Shown: positions 35,794 to 43,898 of the stretch, piece after piece
Layout: each line of letters opens with the position of its first letter
Position numbering within the stretch: the stretch's first letter is position 1
Origin: Tissierellaceae bacterium
GTDB lineage: Bacteria > Bacillota > Clostridia > Tissierellales > Tissierellaceae
NCBI GenBank assembly: GCA_023229175.1
Contig: JALNZV010000008.1
Coordinates: forward strand, 29,453 to 93,452
Length of the DNA stretch: 64,000 nucleotides
Reading direction: 5' to 3'
Notes under the pieces: model-generated
Told to the model about the DNA's origin: nothing
Seen by the model: only the letters and a program-made list of their open reading frames with translations
Database searches by the model: none
Program-made: the position numbers and the translations under genes

Positions 35794-37326
35794 ACCCAAT
35801 ATTAACTTTAGCTCCTCCACCTTAAGCCCTAAAAGCAAAATGAAATACGACAATATTCCAAGGACGACAGAGCCTACAAGTATCAGCATCTGGCCTATCT
35901 TTGACGGAGATACAGCGGCCCCCAGTTTATAGTAAATTAAATAGACAATAATTCCCATGACGGCAGAAGCCAAGGAAGTCTTTAAAAAACACATAAGGTA
36001 TTTCAAAAGTCCTATGGATCCTATCTTTTTTCTAAGATCTAAGAAAAGCATAATCGTCGTCACCGTGGCAGATATACTAGTTGCCAATGCCAGCCCTCTA
36101 TGGCCCATAGGTCCAATCAATATCAGATTTAATACGAGATTTACCACTACTGCTATGATTCCATTAATCATGGGTGTCCTCGTATCTTGAAATGAATAAT
36201 ATACCCTGTTGAGCATCAACCTAAGTGAAGTCCCCACTAATCCAAGGGAATAAAAAGTAAGTGCCCCGCTGGTCATCAATGTAGCCTGACCGTCAAAGGC
36301 ATTCCTCTCAAAGAAGAGATGAACCATAGGCTGCCCCAATAATATGAGCCCAACGGTGGCAGGCACGGTGATTATCAATATTATATTAATCCCCTGACCT
36401 AATATACTCCTTATCAAGTCCCTATTATCTTCAGCAAAGGCCTTGGACAGCATGGGAAATATTACCGTAGTAATCGCCATAATAAATACTGCTATTACCA
36501 TTTCATTTATCTTAGATGCGTAGTTCAAAGCAGATATACTTCCAGATACTAAACCAGAAGCCAAAGTCTTGTCGATAATCACATTTATTTGCTGGACGGC
36601 AGAGCCAATAAGCACAGGTACAATAAGTTCCGTGGCTCTTTTCAAATACCTATCCTGCAGGTTAAAACTAAAATTATATCTGTAACCTAAATGTCTTACA
36701 GCAGGCATCAAAATCAAAAATTGGCTTAATGCCGCCACTACTGACACGATCATTAAGGTGACTATGCTATAATCCTTGCCAATAAACAGCAAATAGGCTA
36801 AAAACACAAAATTGTATGGTAGCCCCGATATAGCAGAAGGGCCAAATATCTGACTGCTGTGTAAAAAGCCTGAAAATACGTAAGTTAGCCCAAGAAATAC
36901 AGCAATGGGAAGTCCAATCCTGTTTAATCTTACTGCCAAATCAAACTGCTCACCGTGAAACCCTTTGGCTAAAATCCTAATTACCGCCGGAGAAAGCACA
37001 TAACCAAAAAATACGATAAATAATGTGGCTCCTATTACAATATTTACTAAATTGTTTAGGTACTTTAGCTTTCCCTTTCTACCGTATTTTTGCCCAATTT
37101 CAGAAAATATAGGTATCAAAGTAGTATTTAACGCGGCACCTAAGGTACCCATCAGTATAACAGTAGCGGTCATTGCCACAAAATACGTATCTGTCTCCAT
37201 GCCAGAACCGAATCTATTTGCAATCAGTACCTCCCTTATGAATCCAAAGCCCTTGGATATAAGGGTCATTATGGAAATCATCGCTGCAGAATATGCAAGT
37301 TTGTCTTTTTTAGTCATGTATTTCAC
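35785..37326 (-). CDS. murJ: MurJ/MviN-family lipid flippase, paralog 2
   Basis: A 513-residue MOP-superfamily flippase with about 14 helices. The N-terminal SKGFGFIREVLIANRFGSGMETDTY region (two parts, about residues 24-50) is closer to canonical MurJ than paralog 1, with the conserved Arg in FIREV, and RVYYSFQDTRTPM near 383 is the standard internal motif. Its probable role is moving lipid II to the outer face for peptidoglycan synthesis. The start overlaps the stop of the upstream GGDEF/EAL gene by four bases (ATGA), so the two are translationally coupled, an unusual pairing of a flippase with a cyclic-di-GMP enzyme. Confidence 0.85.
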   Translation of the reverse strand: MKYMTKKDKLAYSAAMISIMTLISKGFGFIREVLIANRFGSGMETDTYFVAMTATVILMGTLGAALNTTLIPIFSEIGQKYGRKGKLKYLNNLVNIVIGATLFIVFFGYVLSPAVIRILAKGFHGEQFDLAVRLNRIGLPIAVFLGLTYVFSGFLHSSQIFGPSAISGLPYNFVFLAYLLFIGKDYSIVTLMIVSVVAALSQFLILMPAVRHLGYRYNFSFNLQDRYLKRATELIVPVLIGSAVQQINVIIDKTLASGLVSGSISALNYASKINEMVIAVFIMAITTVIFPMLSKAFAEDNRDLIRSILGQGINIILIITVPATVGLILLGQPMVHLFFERNAFDGQATLMTSGALTFYSLGLVGTSLRLMLNRVYYSFQDTRTPMINGIIAVVVNLVLNLILIGPMGHRGLALATSISATVTTIMLFLDLRKKIGSIGLLKYLMCFLKTSLASAVMGIIVYLIYYKLGAAVSPSKIGQMLILVGSVVLGILSYFILLLGLKVEELKLILGKK

Positions 37327-39020
37327 CTTGTATTTGTCAAAAATTTCATCTCAAAGTTCTTGGGGTCTAGGGGTCTAGAGATATAATATCCCTGGGCAAA
37401 GTCACAATCCATATCTCGCAATATACTCAATTGCTCCTCAGTCTCTACCCCTTCTGCCACAACCTGCAAGCCTAAATTATGTGCCAATTCCACAATGGTC
37501 TTTACCATTATTTCGTCGTCACTATCTCTTTTCATATTTTTAATAAATTCCATATCTATTTTAATGTATTGTATAGGTAAATTCTTTAGCTGTGCCAAAG
37601 AGGAATAGCCTGTACCAAAATCATCTAAGGCTAAAGTAACGCCCAACTTCTCTAAATTAAACAAAGATTCTATACAACTCCCCGAATTATCCATAAAAGC
37701 TGTTTCTGTAATCTCCACATTAAAAACGGAAGGATTAATATCGTATTCCTTTAACAAGCCACTTATTTCCTTATCTATTCCACATTTGATTAAGGATTTT
37801 GTAGAAATATTGACTCCCACCTTAAAGCCGTTGTAACCTTTGTCTTTCCAAAGCTTTTTTTGCTCCACTGCCATTTTTAAGATGTAGGATGTGACTTCAA
37901 ATATTTGTCCCGTTTCCTCTATTAATGGGATAAATTCCATGGGTGGAATGTAGCCTCTTTCAGGATGATTCCATCTAGCCAAAGATTCCACACTATAAAG
38001 CTTTCCCGTCTTTATATCTACAATGGGCTGATATTGCAGAGAAAGCTGTTTATTTTCCATAGCACTAAATATTTGATTTACTATAAATGTATTGTACTCC
38101 ACCCTTTCTCCCAATTCCGTCTGATAGAAAAAGAATCCATTTTTTCCCCTACGTTTCATTTCATTCATCGCCATATTGCTAAGTCTCATAAGAGTATCGT
38201 AATCATTGCCATCACTTGGAAATATAGATATACCTATGCTGGCGGACATGCTAAATTCATAGGTCCCCATACTCCAAGGCTGCCTTATTATATCCAATAT
38301 GTTATTAGTCCTGTTTACAATATCCCAATATCCTTCTATCCCATCTAATATGGCGCAGTATTCGTCCTCACCCAACTTTGACAGGCATCTTATGTCCAAG
38401 TCTTCCTTCAGTTTCTTACTTAAATGAATCAGAAGCTTGTCCCCAGCGGCATGTCCCAATGTGTCGTTTATCTGCTTGAAATTGTCTATATCAATATTTA
38501 AAAAAGCCAATTTCTTGTTTTTTGCTTTCTCCTTAGCTATGAGTTTTTCAGCCTCCCGCTTTAACAAAATTCTATTGGGCAGTCCAGTAAGGCTATCGTA
38601 ATATGCCAAGCTATTTAGCCTTCTAACCAAGTTTTTTTGCTCCGTAATATCTGTACCCATGGAAAGAATTCTAACAACTTCGCCATTTTCATCAAATACA
38701 GGAGAGTCAGTCCATATAAGCTCAATATCTGTGCCGTATTTTGATTTCCATATGTCCCCTATGCTATTTCGCAGAGACTTCCCGCTTTTAAGGTAGTTCA
38801 TTAAACCTGCAATCTTTGACTTCTCTTCCTCATATAAAAACAAATCTACCCAAGATTTGCCTATTAACTCATTTTCCTTATATCCTGTTGCCCTTTCACC
38901 ATAGGGATTTATAGATAGAATTTTAAAATCCAAATCCCAGGTAAATATTATCAAAGACGAATTACTTATTATATTGTCAACAAGTGAATTGCCCTTTATG
39001 CAGCTTTCTTCAAATATCAT
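37323..39020 (-). CDS. PAS-GGDEF-EAL cyclic-di-GMP protein with degenerate GGDEF site
   Basis: A cytoplasmic signalling protein of about 565 residues: a PAS domain (about 20-125, ITWDLDFKILSINPYGERATGY-like start in two parts and a PAC tail with MGTDITEQKN), a GGDEF domain (about 140-300) and an EAL domain (about 310-560). The diguanylate cyclase active site GGDEF is replaced by GEDEY, so synthesis is unlikely. The phosphodiesterase residues appear intact: ESLARW for EALxRW, the DDFGTGYSS loop, KIDMEF, AEGVET and QGYYISRP. It is therefore probably a c-di-GMP hydrolase. ATG 39020 is preferred over the TTG at 39035, which precedes the GGGAAGTGGG site. Confidence 0.88.
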   Translation of the reverse strand: MIFEESCIKGNSLVDNIISNSSLIIFTWDLDFKILSINPYGERATGYKENELIGKSWVDLFLYEEEKSKIAGLMNYLKSGKSLRNSIGDIWKSKYGTDIELIWTDSPVFDENGEVVRILSMGTDITEQKNLVRRLNSLAYYDSLTGLPNRILLKREAEKLIAKEKAKNKKLAFLNIDIDNFKQINDTLGHAAGDKLLIHLSKKLKEDLDIRCLSKLGEDEYCAILDGIEGYWDIVNRTNNILDIIRQPWSMGTYEFSMSASIGISIFPSDGNDYDTLMRLSNMAMNEMKRRGKNGFFFYQTELGERVEYNTFIVNQIFSAMENKQLSLQYQPIVDIKTGKLYSVESLARWNHPERGYIPPMEFIPLIEETGQIFEVTSYILKMAVEQKKLWKDKGYNGFKVGVNISTKSLIKCGIDKEISGLLKEYDINPSVFNVEITETAFMDNSGSCIESLFNLEKLGVTLALDDFGTGYSSLAQLKNLPIQYIKIDMEFIKNMKRDSDDEIMVKTIVELAHNLGLQVVAEGVETEEQLSILRDMDCDFAQGYYISRPLDPKNFEMKFLTNTR

Positions 39021-39116
39021 AAACCCACTTCCCAACTTATTTTCTTTGCTTTTAATATTTTATCAAATTTACAGTAGAATGTCACCTTTATTGTTATTGC
39101 ACATGTAAAAAGCAAC

Positions 39117-39974
39117 CTATTTTACAAGATTGCTTTTTATCTCTTCCACAGTGAATATAAAGGGTGGTCCCTGTGTCAGCTGTTCCTTATCTATTTCAAT
39201 GGTCATGGTTTTGTAAGTAATCACCTGAGCCTGTTCTGAGTCTACCCTCGGTGGGCCTATTTTTAAGTAAATCTTGCACTGACCCTTATCCTTTAGTATC
39301 TTTTCCACATTCATGGAATATCCAGGAGTAGGAAATTGTTTAGTAATAGTCACCAACACGCTGTCTTCCTCTTCCTTCACTATTATATCCTCTTGGCTGT
39401 TATAGCTCTGAACCATTCCTTTCAGATCAAAATCCACTTCTTTCAGCCCCTTCCATACAGACTTTAATCTCTGTAAAATTATTATGGCCTCAGCTTGGCT
39501 AAGTTCCCTATCTGGCTCAAATCTAGTTTCGGAAACTCCATATATAATGCCTAAATTATATAGTACCTTTAATAATTCTAAGCTTTCTTGGTCCATAGTA
39601 TTAATATCTTGGAAGGGAATATCTTTTTTGTCGTATTTAATTGTGTCATCCTCTACAATCTTCTTTCCAATAAATGCGACGGCATCCTTTCTAGTCAATT
39701 TACTAGAAAGCCCAAAGCCCTCTATGGAAATATCCATGTCGTAGTCCTTTGAAAGGGAAGCTAATGACAAGGAAAAGTCTCCGCTTTTGATAATTGATTC
39801 TGGATTAAACTTATCAAATCCGTCCTTTGCGTAATAGGGGAAATAATAGGCTAAAAAATCTACCTCTATGTAGTCCTTAGACCAGTGATTACCCAGTTTT
39901 TCATCTGCTGATGCAAAGGAATCTGTACTAACAATTATTAAAAATGCCAATGTTAAAAATGCAGCCTTTTTCAC
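39117..39974 (-). CDS. Secreted SLH-like protein with PrcB-like C-terminal domain
   Basis: A 285-residue exported protein. A signal peptide (about 1-23) precedes two or three SLH-like motifs (about 25-165: HWSKDYIEVDFLAYYFPYY, a degenerate middle unit, then DIPFQDINTMDQESLELLK and GVSETRFEPDRELSQAEA). The last 90 residues (GYSMNVEKI, IYLKIGPP, YKTMTIEIDKEQL) resemble the PrcB_C domain, found in proteins that associate with a subtilisin-like protease in oral spirochetes. GTG 39974 follows GGGGTGATTTT. No protease gene is adjacent. The 250 bases upstream hold no gene and no recognisable element other than the liv terminator. Confidence 0.72.
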   Translation of the reverse strand: MKKAAFLTLAFLIIVSTDSFASADEKLGNHWSKDYIEVDFLAYYFPYYAKDGFDKFNPESIIKSGDFSLSLASLSKDYDMDISIEGFGLSSKLTRKDAVAFIGKKIVEDDTIKYDKKDIPFQDINTMDQESLELLKVLYNLGIIYGVSETRFEPDRELSQAEAIIILQRLKSVWKGLKEVDFDLKGMVQSYNSQEDIIVKEEEDSVLVTITKQFPTPGYSMNVEKILKDKGQCKIYLKIGPPRVDSEQAQVITYKTMTIEIDKEQLTQGPPFIFTVEEIKSNLVK

Positions 39975-40194
39975 AAAATCACCCCATTATTTTATTTAAA
40001 ACCTCAATTACTGTATCATCAGTATATCCATTTAGGGACTCAAAAGCAGTCGTACCATTTGGGACCTAAATCTAACATACTAGGTGGATTAATTTAAATC
40101 AATTTATGAATATACTATTAAAGTATCTGCTTAATTTTATACATACATTATACACTAATTGTCTGAAAATTAGGTTACATTCTGATTACAAAAA

Positions 40195-40218
40195 AAACAG
40201 TAGGATATCCTACTGTTT
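40195..40218 (-). terminator. Terminator of the liv operon
   Basis: A perfect palindrome, AAACAGTAGGAT followed by ATCCTACTGTTT. On the minus strand it is followed by a run of T (the A-run at 40188-40197 on the plus strand). It lies directly after the livF stop. Confidence 0.88.
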
Positions 40219-40225
40219 AGTATTG

Positions 40226-40936
40226 CTATTTTGCTTCTCCTAAATACGCTTCTTTAACTTTTTCATCATTTAATAGTTCTTCGCCAGGTCCTTCAAGTAC
40301 AAGAGAACCAGTTTCCAAGACATATCCATAGTCGGCAATTTCCAAAGCCTTCTTTGCGTTTTGCTCCACGAGAAGAATAGTATTTCCCTGACTGTGAATT
40401 TCCTTAATAATGTCAAATATATCCTTAACCAGTAAAGGTGCCAATCCCAAGGATGGCTCGTCAAGCATTAGAACCCTAGGTCTGACCATTAATGCCCTGC
40501 CTACTGCCAGCATCTGCTGCTCCCCTCCTGATAACGTCCCCGCCTTTTGCCACAATCTTTCCTTCAGTCTAGGAAATAGTTCGTAGACTTTTTCCATATC
40601 CTTATTTATTTCAGCCTTATTGTGTTTAGTATATGCACCTAAAATCAAATTTTCTTCCACAGTGAGATTTGAAAATACCCTTCTGCCCTCTGGAGATAAA
40701 GCTATTCCCTTTTTGACTATATCCATGGTCCTAAGGTTTGTCAAATCTTCGCCGTCATACTGGACTTTACCTTCCTCTTTCTTTACCAAATTCATAATAG
40801 CCCTCAAGGTGGAAGATTTGCCTGCTCCATTGGCACCAATTAAAGTGACTATTTTATTTTCCTCTATGTTGATATCTATGCCTCTTAAAGCTTTGATACC
40901 GCCATAGCTCACATGCAGATTAGATACAGTCAGCAT
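40226..40936 (-). CDS. livF: Branched-chain amino acid ABC transporter ATPase LivF
   Basis: A 236-residue ATPase of the HAAT importer family. Walker A GANGAGKSSTLRA near residue 34, signature LSGGEQQMLAVGRALM near 135, Walker B VLMLDEPSLGLAP near 157. The LSGGEQQML form with SLGLAP is typical of LivF. It overlaps livG by one base. Last gene of livH-livM-livG-livF, followed by a terminator. Confidence 0.93.
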   Translation of the reverse strand: MLTVSNLHVSYGGIKALRGIDINIEENKIVTLIGANGAGKSSTLRAIMNLVKKEEGKVQYDGEDLTNLRTMDIVKKGIALSPEGRRVFSNLTVEENLILGAYTKHNKAEINKDMEKVYELFPRLKERLWQKAGTLSGGEQQMLAVGRALMVRPRVLMLDEPSLGLAPLLVKDIFDIIKEIHSQGNTILLVEQNAKKALEIADYGYVLETGSLVLEGPGEELLNDEKVKEAYLGEAK

Positions 40937-41703
40937 TATTCCACCCCCAAATACGCTTCAATTACTCTTTCATCCGATTGTATTTCCTGAGGATTTCCCT
41001 CTGCAATCATGATTCCATGGTCCAGTACAAATATTCTTTCACAAATTCCCATTACTACTTCCATATGATGCTCTATTAGAAATATAGTTAAATCAAATTC
41101 TTCCTTTATATTGCCTATGAAACCCATCAAATCTTGGGTCTCCTGTGGGTTCATCCCTGCTGCCGGCTCATCTAGGAGTAAAAGCTTAGGGTCAGTAGCC
41201 AGCGCCCTGGCAATTTCCAGCCTTCTTTGCTTGCCATAGGGCAGCGAAAATGCCTTTTCATTTCTCTCCTCATATAATCCAACCTTCTCCAGTAAATACC
41301 TGGCCTTTTCATACATTTGTCTTTCCTCATTATTGTAACTGGGAAGCTTAAATATTGAAGAAAGTAAGTTGGATTTTAGCCTTAGATGACTGCCAATAAA
41401 TACATTGTCAAGGACAGATAATTCCTTAAACAACCTAATATTTTGAAATGTACGGCAAACACCCAATTTTGCAATTTTATCTGGTCTAAGGCCGGAAATA
41501 ACATACCCGGTTTCATTTGGATTAAACTCCACATTTCCCTCTGTAGGCTTGTATACACCTGTAACCACATTAAATACAGTTGTTTTTCCTGCTCCATTGG
41601 GACCTATTAGCCCTACGATTTGCCCATTCTCTATATTTGCAGAAAACTTATTTACAGCAACTACCCCACCAAACTTCATGGTCATATCGTTAATTTTTAG
41701 CAT
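40936..41703 (-). CDS. livG: Branched-chain amino acid ABC transporter ATPase LivG
   Basis: A 255-residue ATPase partner of LivF. Walker A GPNGAGKTTVFN near 34, LivG-specific GVCRTFQNIRLFKELSVLDN (near 80-100), signature-like LPYGKQRRLEIARAL near 155 and Walker B LLLLDEPAAGMNP near 177. The LPYGKQR variant instead of LSGGQ is normal for LivG. It overlaps livM by 14 bases, so the operon is tightly packed. Confidence 0.93.
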   Translation of the reverse strand: MLKINDMTMKFGGVVAVNKFSANIENGQIVGLIGPNGAGKTTVFNVVTGVYKPTEGNVEFNPNETGYVISGLRPDKIAKLGVCRTFQNIRLFKELSVLDNVFIGSHLRLKSNLLSSIFKLPSYNNEERQMYEKARYLLEKVGLYEERNEKAFSLPYGKQRRLEIARALATDPKLLLLDEPAAGMNPQETQDLMGFIGNIKEEFDLTIFLIEHHMEVVMGICERIFVLDHGIMIAEGNPQEIQSDERVIEAYLGVE

Positions 41704-42763
41704 ATTTACCCCTCACTTTCTCTAGGGTACTTTTTACAAAGCCTTCTCTCTTAAATATTACTATAATCATCAGAGCCAAGGAAAATACAACCATCCTAAG
41801 CCCAGGCAATGCCCTTGTAGTGGTAAAGCCAAGTTTCAATGGTTCGTCTAAGAACCTTAGGACCTCCATGGCTACTGTAATAATTACAGCAGATATTGCA
41901 GTTCCATTTATATTGCCCATGCCTCCTAAGACGACAATCAAAAGTATATTAAATGTAAGGGCAAATTTAAATAGTGCCGGGTCAATGGTCCCCAAGTGCA
42001 CAGCTAAAAGTCCGCCGCCGATGCCAGCTAAAAAAGATCCAATCGTAAAACTCATTACCTTGTGTTTAAATAGATTGATACCCATGGATCTTGCAGCGAT
42101 TTCGTCTTCTCTAATGGCCTTAAAAGCCTTTCCATAACTGCCATTCATCAGGACCTTCATAAATACCATAGTCAATATGGCAATTCCCCAGGCCCATAGG
42201 AGATTAGTCCTAATTGGTATTTTTATCAGCCAACTTAACTTTTCAGACATATTTCCTGTAGTCAGCTGTGGTATACCCTTAAGTCCAAGGGAACCATTTG
42301 TCACACTTTGTATATTTATGATTATAATTCTAATAATCTCAGAAAAACCCAATGTAGCTATGGCCAAATAGTCATCTGTCAGCTTCAGCACTGGAGCACC
42401 TATTAAAAATCCAAATATGGCTGCCATAATTCCGCCTGCCAACAGAGCAAAAATAAAGGGCATATTCAAGTTAAGAAGAAATGGTACCATGGGCTTCATA
42501 TAAAAGTTCATGGTCTTTGTCTCCAAGGGCATAGTAAGTAATGCTACAGTATATGCCCCTACGGCCATGAAACCAGCATGTCCCAAGGAAAACAATCCAG
42601 TAAATCCATTTATTAAATTCATCCCCAATGCCAAAACAACATAAATGGCAGATAAATTTAATATCTTAATCTTGTAATTGTCCATGTAAATGTTCATAAA
42701 AAACAATGCAATTAATGCTACAACAATAATACCGATTTGCAGGTACAAACTTTTCTTTTTCAT
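41690..42763 (-). CDS. livM: Branched-chain amino acid ABC transporter permease LivM
   Basis: A 357-residue permease with about ten hydrophobic helices. The GFTGLFSLGHAGFMAVGAY motif near 53-71 and the IREDEIAARSMGINLFKHK coupling loop near 215-235 are family signatures. It is three bases downstream of livH and overlaps livG. Confidence 0.93.
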   Translation of the reverse strand: MKKKSLYLQIGIIVVALIALFFMNIYMDNYKIKILNLSAIYVVLALGMNLINGFTGLFSLGHAGFMAVGAYTVALLTMPLETKTMNFYMKPMVPFLLNLNMPFIFALLAGGIMAAIFGFLIGAPVLKLTDDYLAIATLGFSEIIRIIIINIQSVTNGSLGLKGIPQLTTGNMSEKLSWLIKIPIRTNLLWAWGIAILTMVFMKVLMNGSYGKAFKAIREDEIAARSMGINLFKHKVMSFTIGSFLAGIGGGLLAVHLGTIDPALFKFALTFNILLIVVLGGMGNINGTAISAVIITVAMEVLRFLDEPLKLGFTTTRALPGLRMVVFSLALMIIVIFKREGFVKSTLEKVRGKYAKN

Positions 42764-42766
42764 AGG

Positions 42767-43666
42767 CTACACCTTCTCTGCTATTTTTTCTCCCATGAGC
42801 CCTGTAGGCCTTACAAGGAGTATAATAATAAGTAGTATAAATGCAAAGGCATCCCTATAACCTGTAAGGCTAGGTAAAAAAGCTATAAGTAGTATCTCTC
42901 CCAGACCTAGAATAAACCCACCTAGGACTGCACCAGTTATATTGCCTATGCCTCCAATTACAGCTGCTATAAAACACTTTAACCCCGGCATTACTCCCAT
43001 ATGTGGAATAATTTGAGGATATTTGACTCCCCACATGATTCCACCCATGGCAGCCAACAAGGAGCCTATGAAAAAGGTGATGGAAATAATCCCATTAATA
43101 TTGATGCCCATAAGACTTGCAGCCTCGTAGTCCTTGGACAATGCCCTCATTGCCATGCCAGTTTTGGTCTTCAAAATAAAGAAATTCAACCCAAATAATA
43201 GGATTATAGTCACTATGGGTATAATGAAATTTACCGTAGCCACAGATACTCCGCCAATATTCAGTATCCTACCTAAAACAGCAGGAGTCGGGAAGGCTTT
43301 TGGCCTGCCTCCGAATACTAAAATGCCCAGGTTTTGCAATAAAAAAGATGCCCCTATGGCAGAAATGAGTATTGTAATCCTAGGTGACTCTCTCAAGGGC
43401 TTGTATGCCAGCTTCTCCAACAATAGCCCCAGTAATCCAGTTAAAATTGGTGCCAATAGAAATATTATATACCATGGTATAGGCGTAAATCCTATGCCGT
43501 AAAATGTAATATATACACCCAGCATAAAAATATCTCCATGGGCGAAGTTAATCAACCTTAAAATTCCATAAACCATGGTGTAGCCAATGGCAATCAGAGC
43601 ATATAAACTCCCTAGTGATATACCATTTGTCATGTGCTGCAGGAATTCCTGTATGCTCATATTCAT
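42767..43666 (-). CDS. livH: Branched-chain amino acid ABC transporter permease LivH
   Basis: A permease of about 299 residues with eight helices. GSLYALIAIGYTMVYGILRLINFAHGD (two parts, near residues 15-40) and the ATPase-contact loop MRALSKDYEAASLMGIN near 175 identify LivH. ATG 43666 is used because GGGGGAA lies directly upstream; the longer frame from 43681 would have its start before that site. It is the first gene of the operon, and no periplasmic-type binding protein (LivK) is present on either side: upstream is a divergent chemoreceptor. Confidence 0.93.
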   Translation of the reverse strand: MNMSIQEFLQHMTNGISLGSLYALIAIGYTMVYGILRLINFAHGDIFMLGVYITFYGIGFTPIPWYIIFLLAPILTGLLGLLLEKLAYKPLRESPRITILISAIGASFLLQNLGILVFGGRPKAFPTPAVLGRILNIGGVSVATVNFIIPIVTIILLFGLNFFILKTKTGMAMRALSKDYEAASLMGININGIISITFFIGSLLAAMGGIMWGVKYPQIIPHMGVMPGLKCFIAAVIGGIGNITGAVLGGFILGLGEILLIAFLPSLTGYRDAFAFILLIIILLVRPTGLMGEKIAEKV

Positions 43667-43898
43667 AGTACTTTCCCCCATTTACTAAATAATCTTTGAA
43701 ACCCTAAAATGCCAATAATTATGTTATTAGTATACTACTTAAGCATAGTAAAGTCAATTTAGAATAGGAGCCAATTATTGCTTAATTATTCAGTCCTATT
43801 TTCGACGTCTTCTGAAAATTATGTAATTCTATGTGTGAATTATGGCAAATATGGTGTATAATGTAATTAATTATAGTCAAAAACTGGGAGTGATCAAA

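Noticed and set aside
39975..40194. Cyclic-di-GMP or other riboswitch upstream of the SLH/PrcB-like gene
   Set aside because: A GTCCC-AAATGG motif occurs twice but the GEMM core sequence and stems are missing, and no other riboswitch pattern fits.
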